From contig NZ_CP081294.1 of NCBI RefSeq assembly GCF_019711315.1, forward strand, positions 930,001 through 994,000: DNA of 64,000 bases. Reading direction: 5' to 3'. Below the pieces are notes generated by a model. It ran no database searches, had not been told where the DNA came from, and worked only from the letters and a program-made list of their open reading frames with translations. Of the stretch, positions 44,584 through 53,820 are shown one piece after another. Each line of letters opens with the position of its first letter. Position 1 is the first letter of the stretch. A program made the position numbers and the translations under genes. The stretch is from Qipengyuania gelatinilytica. Lineage in GTDB: Bacteria; Pseudomonadota; Alphaproteobacteria; Sphingomonadales; Sphingomonadaceae.

Positions 44584-45457
44584 CCGCTTTGCCCATTTCC
44601 TCGCGATCGACTGGTCCGGCGCCAAGGGGCCGAGGCAAAAGGGGATCGCGCTGGCGATCGCCGATGCCGACGGAGGCCCGCCGGTTCTGGTCGATGCAGG
44701 CAGGGGCTGGTCGCGGCAGGACGTGCTGGCGCTGCTGCGCGAGGACCTCCCCGACAATACGCTCGTGGGCCTCGACCTCGGCATCGCCCTGCCCCATGCC
44801 GATTGCGGAGCCTACTTCCCCAACAATCGCGTCCTGCTTCCCGATGCGCCTTCACTATGGGCGCTGATTGATGACCTCTGCCGGGACGAACCCAATCTGG
44901 GAGCGAACAGCTTCGTGGCGCATCCGGACTATCGCGCCTATTTCCGCGACGGCATCGATACCGGTGAACACTTCGGCTGCGATGGCGCGAACCACGGGCG
45001 CGGCCGCTTCAGGGTAACCGAGCGGGTACAGGCGGCGATGGGGTGCAAACCCTATTCGAACTTCAACCTCGTCGGGGCGGCACAGGTCGGCAAGTCCAGC
45101 CTGACGGGTATGCGCATGCTACACCAGTTGCGCGGTCACTTGCCGGTCTGGCCGGTCGACCGGATGGCGCAAAGCGGTTCAGTGGTCGTCGAGATCTACA
45201 CCAGCCTTGCCGCTCTCGATGCGGGTCGAAGCGCTCCCAGGGCAAAGATGCGCACGTTCGAAGCGCTTAACGAGGCGCTCGGGACTCTCGCCTCACCTCC
45301 GGTAGCGGGAACCGGCAAGATCGATGATCATGCCACCGACGCGCTGCTCACAGCGGCATGGTTGCGCAAGGTCGCGGGCGACCGATCGAGGTGGTCGCCA
45401 CGCGATCTTACGTCGGAAGTTGCGCGAACCGAAGGCTGGACCTTCGGCGCGATTTAG
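44576..45457 (+). CDS. DUF429-like RNase H-fold protein
   Basis: 293 residues, GTG start overlapping the rarA stop. Motifs consistent with the RNase H-like fold of DUF429: FLAIDWSG near the N-terminus, GLDLGIALP, and KIDDHATDALLTAAWL near the C-terminus; the acidic residues fit a metal-dependent nuclease site, but activity is not established. Translational coupling to rarA suggests a role in DNA/replication metabolism, an inference only. Converges with a TM2 protein, stops overlapping by 4 nt. Confidence 0.72.
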   Translation: MADRFAHFLAIDWSGAKGPRQKGIALAIADADGGPPVLVDAGRGWSRQDVLALLREDLPDNTLVGLDLGIALPHADCGAYFPNNRVLLPDAPSLWALIDDLCRDEPNLGANSFVAHPDYRAYFRDGIDTGEHFGCDGANHGRGRFRVTERVQAAMGCKPYSNFNLVGAAQVGKSSLTGMRMLHQLRGHLPVWPVDRMAQSGSVVVEIYTSLAALDAGRSAPRAKMRTFEALNEALGTLASPPVAGTGKIDDHATDALLTAAWLRKVAGDRSRWSPRDLTSEVARTEGWTFGAI

Positions 45458-45753
45458 GCCGTCAGTCGCCCGCCACCGTCGAGCTGGTTGATCAGCTTCT
45501 GGTTCTCTTCGCGGATCATGCCGGGAATGAGAAACGCGTCGACAAGCACCCAGATGCCCAGCACCACATAGCCGAGGAAAAAGGGCAGCCACCCCAGCAA
45601 CAGCAGCAGAAGCTGCGCCACGGCAGTACCGGTGCGACCGAGGTAGAAACGATGCGCTCCGAATGAGCCAAGGAAAAACCAGAGCAGGTAGGAAACGCCC
45701 GTCGACTTCTTGTTCGATTCGAACTGAAGCTGGGTGCGAAGATTGTCGTCCAA
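45454..45753 (-). CDS. TM2 domain-containing membrane protein
   Basis: 99 residues, TTG start (preferred because GGGGGAG lies 7 nt upstream). The TM2 signature is visible: LLWFFLGSFGAHRFYLGRTG followed by LLLLLLGWLPFFLGYVVLGIWVLVDAFLIPGMI, two helices with the short turn. TM2 proteins are small membrane proteins of unknown molecular function. No linked genes of known role. Confidence 0.8.
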   Translation of the reverse strand: MDDNLRTQLQFESNKKSTGVSYLLWFFLGSFGAHRFYLGRTGTAVAQLLLLLLGWLPFFLGYVVLGIWVLVDAFLIPGMIREENQKLINQLDGGGRLTA

Positions 45754-45820
45754 AGTAATACTCCCCCAAATAGTCGGCCGGATCATAGACTTCCCCGACG
45801 CCGGCACAAGATGCGCCGTA

Positions 45821-46762
45821 CTAGATTTCGGGAAGTTGTCCGCTGAAAACCGACCAGCCTGTCTTCAGCGCGATCTGCGACAGGGCCCTGGCCCCCAGCA
45901 GGCTTGTACCTGCGCGGTTGAGGCCCGGGGACCACACCGCGATCGCCGCCCTGCCCGGAACGCACGCCAGAATGCCGCCGCCCACCCCCGACTTGCCGGG
46001 AAAGCCCACTTCGAAAGCGAACTGGCCGGAATTGTCGTAATGACCGCACAGCAACATTAGCGCATTGATCCGCCGCGCCCGGCTGGGGCTGCACATGCGC
46101 TGGCCCGTGACAGGATCGGTGCCGTCGAAAGCAAGGAACAGGGCGCTCTCGGCAAGCTGGCGGCAGCTCATCGCGAGCGCGCATTGCCGGAAGTAGACCG
46201 ACAACACGTCTTCTACCGGGTTCAGCAGGCGTCCGAAATCGGCCAGGAACCAGGCGAGGCTGCGATTGCGCGAGCCCGTTTCGCTTTCACTTCGCGCCAC
46301 TTCCTCATCGAAAGTAATGCTCTCGTCGCGCCCCATCCGGCGCAGGCGGACGAGCAAGTCTTCCACCGCCTGGTCGGGCGACCGGTCGCCGATGAAGCGA
46401 TCGGTCGTGACGATCGCGCCGGAATTGATGAAGGGATTGCGCGGGATGCCCTTCTCGCGCTCCAGCTGGACGATCGAGTTGAAGGCATTGCCAGAAGGCT
46501 CGCGCCCCACGGCATCCCACAGGGACGCCCCTTCCCTCTCCAGTGCAAGCGCGAGCGCGAATACCTTCGAGATCGACTGGATCGAGAATCGCTCGTCCGC
46601 ATCACCTGCGCACACCACCTCCCCGTCACGCGTGGCGAGCGCTATGCCGAACTTGTTCGGATCGACCAGCGCCAGTGCCGGGATGTAGCTTGCAGGGGTC
46701 CCGCTGCCGCGTTCATCGGCCAGTTCGGCGTAAGTCTCGGAAACGATTGCGTCGAGATCCAT
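45821..46762 (-). CDS. glsA: glutaminase
   Basis: 313 residues of serine-dependent glutaminase type (beta-lactamase-like fold), with the motif FSIQSISKVFALALA (catalytic Ser/Lys), NSGAIV and the GKSGVGGGI segment. Hydrolyses glutamine to glutamate and ammonia. ATG at 46762 (MDLDAIVSETYAEL) is the family start. Beside the tRNA-Thr gene, which is on the other strand. Confidence 0.93.
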   Translation of the reverse strand: MDLDAIVSETYAELADERGSGTPASYIPALALVDPNKFGIALATRDGEVVCAGDADERFSIQSISKVFALALALEREGASLWDAVGREPSGNAFNSIVQLEREKGIPRNPFINSGAIVTTDRFIGDRSPDQAVEDLLVRLRRMGRDESITFDEEVARSESETGSRNRSLAWFLADFGRLLNPVEDVLSVYFRQCALAMSCRQLAESALFLAFDGTDPVTGQRMCSPSRARRINALMLLCGHYDNSGQFAFEVGFPGKSGVGGGILACVPGRAAIAVWSPGLNRAGTSLLGARALSQIALKTGWSVFSGQLPEI

Positions 46763-46855
46763 CGCAGAGCCGATAGGCGTGATGGCAAGGAGGCGCAATG
46801 ATACTGGACGCGGCGCGTAAATTGCGCCAGAGGCGCTCGCGCTCTCGCTCGGTGT

Positions 46856-46931
<76 letters not shown>

Positions 46932-46992
46932 CTACCGCCTAATCGGCCCCCAGCATTTGCATCTTACCGACGCTTCCCTATGACTGGGAACC

Positions 46993-48675
46993 ATGTCTTC
47001 CGAAAGTGATGCACCCATCGCCCCGCCTCTGGTGGAGCTTCCGATCAACACACACGATCGCGGTTTCTACGACGGCTTCAGCCGCGCAGTGACGATCCCG
47101 TCCAAGATCATCGTGTCACTGCTGATCATGTGGGCGATCTTCTTTCCCGTCAGCGCAAGCGAAACGCTGAGCGCGGCGAATTCGACGATCATCTCGAGTT
47201 TCGCGGGTTGGTATGTCTACCTCGTGGCCGTGCTGGTGGTCGTATGTTTCCTGCTCGCACTATGGCCTTCGTCCGGTCGCCTCAAGATCGGCGCCGACGG
47301 CGACGAGCCCGAATTCGGCCGGTTCAGCTGGTTCGCCATGCTGTTTGGAGCAGGCATCGGCATCGGCATGCTGACCTATTCGACGGGCGAGCCGCTGGCG
47401 CATTTCGCCAATAACCCTGACATCATTCGCGGAACCATCGAACCGCTCTCTGCCGAAGCCATACGTCCTGCCTATTCCTATACCTTCCTGCACTGGGGCC
47501 TCGCCGCATGGGCGACCTATGCGCTCGTCGGGCTTGCCATCGGCTACGTCGCCTACCGCCGCGGCCTGCCGCTGACGATCCGTTCCGGCCTGGCGCCGCT
47601 GTTCGGCCTGAAAATGTCCGGTATCTGGGGTCACGTCATCGACATCGTGGCGGTGGTCGCGACGATCTTGGGCGTGGCAGTCACCATGGGCTTCGGGGTC
47701 GAGCAGTTCGTGGCCGGCCTCGCCCGCCTCGGCCTTGGCGACTGGTTGCTCGATCCGGATGGGTCGTCCTCGGCCGCCGCGGTCATCGTTTCGCTGGTCG
47801 TGCTGGTCGGCGCCTCGACCATCAGCGCGCTTTCGGGTGTCGGACGCGGGATCAAGTGGCTGTCCAACCTCAACATGGGGCTTTCCTTCGCCCTGCTCGC
47901 CCTGTTTATCGTCGTGGGATCGGGCCTGCTCGGCTTCGAACTCCTCGGCGTCGGCCTGTGGGATTACACGCGCACGATCGTGCCCAATTCGCTGACCCTG
48001 TTCGACGGAGCAGGCCCGAATGGACCGGCACTCGTCCAGTGGCAGCTCGACTGGTCGGTTTTCTATTGGGCATGGTGGATCGCCTTCGCCCCCTTCGTGG
48101 GCATGTTCATTGCCCGCATTTCACGCGGCCGCAGCATTCGCGAATATGTGCTGGGAGTGATCCTCGTGCCATCGCTGATGTGCTTCACCTGGATGACCAT
48201 CGTCGGCGGGACCGCGATCGACCTCGAACTGAGCGGCGTGGCTGGCGGAAGCATCGTCGGCGCCGGGATTTCGGACCAGCTCTTCGCCACGCTCGCGGTA
48301 CTCCTGTCGCCCGGCGTGGCTTCGGTAGTCTCGGGCCTCGTGGTGCTGCTGCTGATGACCTACCTGATCACCTCGGCCGACAGCGCCATCCTGATCGTGA
48401 ACACGATCAACGGAGCGGGCGACACTAGCGGCCAGCGTCGCCGACACATCGTCTTCTGGGGTGCCGCCCTCGCCTTCGTCGTGGGCTCGATGCTGATCCT
48501 TGGCGGGATCGATGCGATCCGGATCACCATGATCATCGGCGCGCTTCCCTTCTCCGTTGTCGTCGCCCTGATGGCGATTTCGATCGTGAAGGCGATTGTC
48601 TACGACCTGCGGCGCAAGAAGCACGGCGTGCCGACTACTGCGGCCGGCTGCGCCGACCTTGCCGCCACGAAGTAG
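46993..48675 (+). CDS. BCCT family transporter (choline/glycine betaine type)
   Basis: 560 residues with about twelve membrane helices. The BCCT signatures FSWFAMLFGAGIGIGMLTYSTGEP and WAWWIAFAPFVGMFIARISRGR are present, with the tryptophan box typical for trimethylammonium substrates. Sodium or proton coupled uptake of osmoprotectants such as betaine or choline is likely; the specific substrate is not set by sequence. Starts about 60 nt after tRNA-Thr. Confidence 0.93.
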   Translation: MSSESDAPIAPPLVELPINTHDRGFYDGFSRAVTIPSKIIVSLLIMWAIFFPVSASETLSAANSTIISSFAGWYVYLVAVLVVVCFLLALWPSSGRLKIGADGDEPEFGRFSWFAMLFGAGIGIGMLTYSTGEPLAHFANNPDIIRGTIEPLSAEAIRPAYSYTFLHWGLAAWATYALVGLAIGYVAYRRGLPLTIRSGLAPLFGLKMSGIWGHVIDIVAVVATILGVAVTMGFGVEQFVAGLARLGLGDWLLDPDGSSSAAAVIVSLVVLVGASTISALSGVGRGIKWLSNLNMGLSFALLALFIVVGSGLLGFELLGVGLWDYTRTIVPNSLTLFDGAGPNGPALVQWQLDWSVFYWAWWIAFAPFVGMFIARISRGRSIREYVLGVILVPSLMCFTWMTIVGGTAIDLELSGVAGGSIVGAGISDQLFATLAVLLSPGVASVVSGLVVLLLMTYLITSADSAILIVNTINGAGDTSGQRRRHIVFWGAALAFVVGSMLILGGIDAIRITMIIGALPFSVVVALMAISIVKAIVYDLRRKKHGVPTTAAGCADLAATK

Positions 48676-49046
48676 TTAGCTCACAATAGGTTACAGTGCT
48701 TGGCGAGATTTTTCAGTATATCTCGATTTCTATTTGAAACTACTTACTCAAATAGATGGTTCAGTAATAGTAAATTATTCCCCGCAAAAGTCCTGATTAC
48801 GTTCGTATTACGATATCGGTTTCCTTACTTGAAATATTTCTCCGAGTTCTTTGCCGTGTTGTCTCATTACAACAGGACTCAATTCATTCGCTAATTTTAT
48901 CTCGCGCCGGTGGTCGCGGCCCCAACCCTTCCTTATTGGTCTCGTCGAGCGGGATTGTGAATTTCACAGGCTCGCGAATATTGGTCCGTCCGGGCAGCCG
49001 GATGCAGGACGACAGATATCGATCCACACGGGGGAAACTTCCAGCC
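48676..49046. other. 371-bp AT-rich intergenic region
   Basis: No gene seen. The first ~230 bp are strikingly AT-rich compared with the window, contain an 8-bp perfect inverted repeat (48730-48755) and several A/T tracts. The rest leads to the TonB-dependent receptor start. Likely a regulatory or recently acquired segment. Confidence 0.65.
48730..48755. repeat. 8-bp inverted repeat in AT-rich gap
   Basis: CTATTTGA - AACTACTTAC - TCAAATAG, perfect 8-bp arms with 10-nt spacer, 55 nt after the BCCT stop. Could be a weak terminator stem or an operator. Confidence 0.45.
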
Positions 49047-51701
49047 ATGAAGAAAATCATAAGCGGCGCGTCCGTTAGCGCGCTCGCCATCGCAGTCGCA
49101 TCGCCTGCGCTCGCGCAGGAAACCACGGGAGCACAACCTGAAGCACAGCCGCGCACAGGCGGGGTCCAGACCATCGTCGTGACCGCGCAGAAGCGCAGCG
49201 AAGACCTGCAGGATGTGCCCGTTTCCGTCGCCGCCATCGGCGCCGAGGAACTGGACGAGCTCGCAGTCGACACTTTCGAGGATTATCTCGACCAGCTGCC
49301 CACCGTCACCGCAGGCGGCAGCGGCCCGGGCCAGAGCACGATCTACATTCGAGGCCTCGCCTCGACGACGCCGAACCTGACGACTGCCGGTGTTGCCGGC
49401 CTCGCACCCAACGTGGCGCTCTATCTCGACGAACAGCCGCTCGCACAGCCGGGTCGTAACCTCGACGTCTACGCCGCCGACATGGAGCGTATCGAAGTTC
49501 TCTCGGGTCCGCAGGGCACGCTCTTCGGTGCAAGCTCGCAGGCAGGTGTCGTCCGCCTCATCACCGCCAAGCCCGACCTGTCGGGCTTCGACATGAGCGC
49601 CGATGCCGGCCTCTCGTTCACCAAGGGTGGCGAGATGAGCTACAAGGGCGAGGTCATGGTCAACCTGCCGGTGACCAACACGATCGCACTGCGCGGCGTT
49701 GCCTATTACGATCACCAGGGCGGCTATATCGACAATATCGCCGGTACGCGCGACCTCAGCGAAAGCGCCCGCTTCCGTCCGGCCGGTACGGTCCGTTCGA
49801 ACGGCGTTCCCGTGAACGCACTGCGCGGCGGCTTCCAGGCCGGTGCCGACCTGTCGAACGTGACCTTCCTCGAAGCCGACAATGCGGCACTGGTCGAAGA
49901 TGATTTCAACGACACCAGCTATGCCGGTTTCCGCGCCACCGCGCTGTGGGAAGTCACCCCCGACTGGACCGTGACCGTGGCCCACAGCCGCCAGGAAGTC
50001 GAAAGCGATGGCGTCTTCTTCGCCGATCCAGAACTCGACGGCCTGGACGATCTGGAAATCCAGCGCTTCGAAGAAGACAAGCTGGAAGACGAATTCTCGA
50101 ACACCGCCTGGACCCTCGAGGGCCGCCTCGGCATGCTCGACCTGGTCTATACCGGCGCGTTCACCGACCGTACGACCGACCAGCGCGTCGACTACACCGA
50201 TTACCTGTTCGTCGGTCAGTACCTGCCGTATTACATCTGTGACGGCTCGGTGACCTATCCCGGCGCAGCGGCCCCCAGCGGGACCTGTCAGGCACCCAAC
50301 CTCTACGTCACCTCGTTCAGCGAAACGGAAGTCTTCACCAACGAATTCCGCTTCAGCACGCCGGACGACAACTGGATCCGCACCACGGGCGGTGTGTTCT
50401 TCTCCGACCTGGAACTGAAGGAACGCAACGACTTCGCCTATCCCGGCAACGTCATCGCGCAGCCCTTCGGCGCTTTCGCACCGAACTTCCCGCAGGCGGG
50501 CTATACCTCGCTCGACGGCCCGTTCCCGGCAGAGACGATCTTCCGGAACGACATCCGCCGTACCGACAAGCAGTTCGGCATCTTCGGTGAAACCAGCATC
50601 GACATCATTCCGGACCTGCTGACCATCACCGGCGGCATCCGTTACTACAACATCCGCGTCGACTTCGAAGGCAGCGCCAACGGTAGCTTCTGCAACAGCG
50701 GTGCCGCCGAGGACGCCAACGCCTTCGGCACCGACCTCAACGACCTGTATGACGGCGACGGTTCGTTCACCTTCATCGGCTCGTGCAGTGCGGCCCTGCG
50801 CCAGACCTTCACGATCAACGACAGCTTTGCCGACATTCGCGCAGCGGGTCTCAGCGTTTCGCAGGCCCGCGCGGTGTTCAACGCCGTTCGCGCCCCGGAC
50901 GAAGCGAAGGCCGAAGGCGTGATCTACAAGGGCACGCTGACGCTCACGCCGACGCCGGACCTGCTGTTCTACGCGACCTATTCGGAAGGCTTCCGCCCCG
51001 GACTGCTAAACCGTCCGGGCGGTGCCACCAATGGCGCGGGCTTCGTGGTTCCCTTCGAACTCGATACCGACGAAGTGAAGAACTACGAATTCGGCTGGAA
51101 GACCGAGCTGCTAGACGGCCAGATGCGCTTCAACGGCAGCGCGTTCTACGTCGACATCAGCCGCCTCCAGACGACGATCTTCGACCCGTCGATCACGAAC
51201 CTCTTCTTCTCGGCGAATGCTGCGAACGCAGAAATTCGGGGAGTGGAAGCAGACTTTACCGTGGCGCCCTATTCGATGCCGGGGCTGACTGTGACGGGTG
51301 CCTTCTCGATCCTCGACACCGAGATCACCGAAGTGCTCATCCCGACGAGCGATGTGATCGTGGGTAACGAACTTGCCTTCGCACCGTCCTTCCAGGGCAA
51401 TCTGCGCGCCCGGTACGAATGGTCGCTGTCGAACGACTGGGAAGCCTTCATCCAGCCGCAGGTGACGCATTCGGCTTCGAAGTTCACCGACGTGATCGAG
51501 ATCAACAAGCTCGAGCTCGACAGCTACACGGTCTTCGACCTGGCAGCGGGCGTTAAGGGCGAACAGTGGAGCGTCGAACTGTTCGGCGACAACCTGTTCG
51601 ACGAACGCGCCCAGATCTCGGGCAACTATGTCAACGACCGTGCGCGTATTGCGACCAACCGTCCGCTGACGGTCGGCCTGCGCGTCGGCTTCGACTACTA
51701 A
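49047..51701 (+). CDS. TonB-dependent receptor
   Basis: 884 residues. Signal peptide MKKIISGASVSALAIAVASPALA; a plug domain (about 45-165) beginning VQTIVVTAQKRSEDLQ and containing RIEVLSGPQGTLFGASSQAGVV; then a 22-strand beta-barrel ending in the aromatic C-terminus GLRVGFDY. It imports an unknown siderophore, vitamin or glycan across the outer membrane. ATG at 49047 gives the signal peptide. It is followed by a terminator and a TPR-sulfotransferase, an association seen in sphingomonads. Confidence 0.92.
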   Translation: MKKIISGASVSALAIAVASPALAQETTGAQPEAQPRTGGVQTIVVTAQKRSEDLQDVPVSVAAIGAEELDELAVDTFEDYLDQLPTVTAGGSGPGQSTIYIRGLASTTPNLTTAGVAGLAPNVALYLDEQPLAQPGRNLDVYAADMERIEVLSGPQGTLFGASSQAGVVRLITAKPDLSGFDMSADAGLSFTKGGEMSYKGEVMVNLPVTNTIALRGVAYYDHQGGYIDNIAGTRDLSESARFRPAGTVRSNGVPVNALRGGFQAGADLSNVTFLEADNAALVEDDFNDTSYAGFRATALWEVTPDWTVTVAHSRQEVESDGVFFADPELDGLDDLEIQRFEEDKLEDEFSNTAWTLEGRLGMLDLVYTGAFTDRTTDQRVDYTDYLFVGQYLPYYICDGSVTYPGAAAPSGTCQAPNLYVTSFSETEVFTNEFRFSTPDDNWIRTTGGVFFSDLELKERNDFAYPGNVIAQPFGAFAPNFPQAGYTSLDGPFPAETIFRNDIRRTDKQFGIFGETSIDIIPDLLTITGGIRYYNIRVDFEGSANGSFCNSGAAEDANAFGTDLNDLYDGDGSFTFIGSCSAALRQTFTINDSFADIRAAGLSVSQARAVFNAVRAPDEAKAEGVIYKGTLTLTPTPDLLFYATYSEGFRPGLLNRPGGATNGAGFVVPFELDTDEVKNYEFGWKTELLDGQMRFNGSAFYVDISRLQTTIFDPSITNLFFSANAANAEIRGVEADFTVAPYSMPGLTVTGAFSILDTEITEVLIPTSDVIVGNELAFAPSFQGNLRARYEWSLSNDWEAFIQPQVTHSASKFTDVIEINKLELDSYTVFDLAAGVKGEQWSVELFGDNLFDERAQISGNYVNDRARIATNRPLTVGLRVGFDY

Positions 51702-51724
51702 GTCAGACACCCTTCAACGGGACC

Positions 51725-51772
51725 AAGGCGGCGGGAGCGGGCAAAGGCCATCGCTTCCGCCGCTTCTGTTTG
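51725..51772 (+). terminator. intrinsic terminator after TonB-dependent receptor
   Basis: AGGCGGCGGGAGCG and CGCTTCCGCCGCTT form a 14-bp stem with two G-U pairs, loop of 12 nt, followed by CTGTTTGTT. The T-run is interrupted, so read-through into the sulfotransferase gene is possible. Confidence 0.6.
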
Positions 51773-51785
51773 TTAGGCGGCAAGC

Positions 51786-53753
51786 ATGACCAACCGCGAA
51801 GACACTCTCTCGGCAGCACAACAGGCCCTGCAGGCTGGCGACTTCGCGCGCGGACGGCAGCTTGCCGACGACGTACTGGCCGAAGACGGCAAGGACGGCG
51901 AAGCACTGTACATGGCCGCAGTCGCCGCGCGTTATCTGAAGCAGTATGACGATGCCGAACGCTATCTTGCCTCGCTTCACGGCGTCATGCCGGAATATGG
52001 GCGCGCGTGGCAGGAAGCCGGGCATCTTGCGAAGGCGCGCGGCCAGTCGGCCGAAGCTATCTCCGCCTATGCCAGCGCCACCCGCTTCAACCCCGCACTG
52101 GAAGCAAGCTGGCGCGCCATGGCTCCGCTTCTCACAGAGGCGGGCCGCATGGCCGAGGCACAGAGTGCCATCGCGCAGGCCGACCGGATCGCGGGCCTGC
52201 CTAAGGAGCTCGTCGCGGTCACGCACCATTTCCATGAAGGCCGCCTGCTTCGCGCCGAGGAGATCTGCCGCCATTACCTGCGCAGCCATCCGAAGGACGT
52301 CGAGGGCATGCGCCTGCTCGCCAAGATCGGCATGCAGCTGGGCGTACTCGAAGACGCAGAATTCCTGCTCGACAGCGCTGCCGCCTTCGAGCCGCACAAC
52401 ATACAGGTCCGGCTCGACTATATCGACGCGCTGCGCCGCCGCCAGAAGTTCGAAAAGGCACGCGAGGAAGCCGAGGCGCTTTACCGGCAGGACCCCGAAA
52501 ATCCGCTGTTCCAGTCGCGCCTGGCGATCGAGAGCATGCAGACGGGTGACTATGACAAGGCGTTCGAATTGTTCGATGCCGTGCTTGCCAGGCTCCCCAA
52601 TGATCCTGCCACGCTGACCAGCCGCGGCCATGCCTTGAAGACAACCGGCAGGCAGGAAGATGCGGTCGAGAGTTATCGCGCCGCCTTCGCCGCCAAGCCC
52701 GACCACGGCGACGCCTATTATGCGCTCGCCAATCTCAAGACCTACAGCTTCACCGACAGCGAAATCGCTGCGATGCGCGAACAGGTCGCCCGGCCCGGCC
52801 TTGCCTTCATGGACCGCGTCCACCTCTCCTTCGCGCTGGGCAAGGCGCATGAGGACCGCGGCGAATACAAGGAATCCTTCCGGCATTACGAGGAAGGCAA
52901 CGCCCTCAAGCGCGCGCAAACCCGCTACAGCGCCGACGCGATGAGCGAGGAACTGGCGAAGCAGGCCGAGTTCTGCACGCCCGAATTGTTCGATACGCAT
53001 GCAGGCTCTGGCCATTCCGCGCCCGACCCGATCTTCATCCTCGGCCTGCCACGCGCAGGCTCGACCCTGCTCGAACAGATCCTTGCCAGCCACAGCCAGG
53101 TCGACGGGACGCTTGAACTGCCCAATATCCTTGCGCTGGCGCACCGGCTGCGCGGCCGGAAGGCCGGCCAGTCTCGTTATCCGCAGATCCTCCATGACCT
53201 CACGCGCGAACAGCTGTCGCAGTTCGGCGAGAAGTTCATCGAGGACACGCGCGTCCACCGTCAGGGTGCGCCCTTCTTCATCGACAAGATGCCGAACAAT
53301 TTCCGGCACATCGGCCTCATCCACCTGATCCTGCCCAATGCAAAGATCATCGATGCCCGCCGCGCGCCGATGGACTGCTGTTTTTCCGGCTTCAAACAGC
53401 TCTTTGCCGAAGGTCAGGAGTTCACTTACGGGCTGGAGGAAGTGGGCCGCTATTATTCCGACTACGTCGCGCTGATGGATCATTGGGACCGCGTGCTGCC
53501 GGGCAAGGTCCTGAGAGTGGATCACGAGGACGTGCTCGACGATCTCGAAGGCCAGACCCGCCGCATGCTCGAATATTGCGGCCTGCCGTTCGAGGAAGCC
53601 TGCCTCGACTTCCACAAATCCGACCGCGCGGTGCGTACCGCCAGCAGCGAACAGGTCCGACGCCCGATCAACCGCAGCGGACAGGACGCATGGAAGCCGT
53701 TCGAACCATGGCTCGATCCGCTGAAAGAGGCTCTCGGACCGCTCGCACCATAG
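51786..53753 (+). CDS. TPR-repeat protein with sulfotransferase domain
   Basis: 655 residues: N-terminal tetratricopeptide repeats (about 10-330) and a C-terminal P-loop sulfotransferase domain (about 410-655) with 5'-phosphosulfate loop LGLPRAGSTLLEQILASHSQ and 3'-phosphate-binding AKIIDARRAPMDCCFSGF. Members use PAPS to sulfate proteins or glycans; in Sphingomonadales the gene often follows a TonB-dependent receptor. The TPR region should bind a protein or peptide substrate. Location may be cytoplasmic since no signal peptide is seen. Confidence 0.88.
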   Translation: MTNREDTLSAAQQALQAGDFARGRQLADDVLAEDGKDGEALYMAAVAARYLKQYDDAERYLASLHGVMPEYGRAWQEAGHLAKARGQSAEAISAYASATRFNPALEASWRAMAPLLTEAGRMAEAQSAIAQADRIAGLPKELVAVTHHFHEGRLLRAEEICRHYLRSHPKDVEGMRLLAKIGMQLGVLEDAEFLLDSAAAFEPHNIQVRLDYIDALRRRQKFEKAREEAEALYRQDPENPLFQSRLAIESMQTGDYDKAFELFDAVLARLPNDPATLTSRGHALKTTGRQEDAVESYRAAFAAKPDHGDAYYALANLKTYSFTDSEIAAMREQVARPGLAFMDRVHLSFALGKAHEDRGEYKESFRHYEEGNALKRAQTRYSADAMSEELAKQAEFCTPELFDTHAGSGHSAPDPIFILGLPRAGSTLLEQILASHSQVDGTLELPNILALAHRLRGRKAGQSRYPQILHDLTREQLSQFGEKFIEDTRVHRQGAPFFIDKMPNNFRHIGLIHLILPNAKIIDARRAPMDCCFSGFKQLFAEGQEFTYGLEEVGRYYSDYVALMDHWDRVLPGKVLRVDHEDVLDDLEGQTRRMLEYCGLPFEEACLDFHKSDRAVRTASSEQVRRPINRSGQDAWKPFEPWLDPLKEALGPLAP

Positions 53754-53820
53754 GCCGCGCGGGGCATTGTCGGGCCGTCATGGCTTGAAGTGCGCACAAT
53801 GAGTGATACGCAGCGCCGGA

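Noticed and set aside
46184..46801. Plus-strand ORF antisense to glutaminase
   Set aside because: Antisense shadow of glsA; no start signal and no family.
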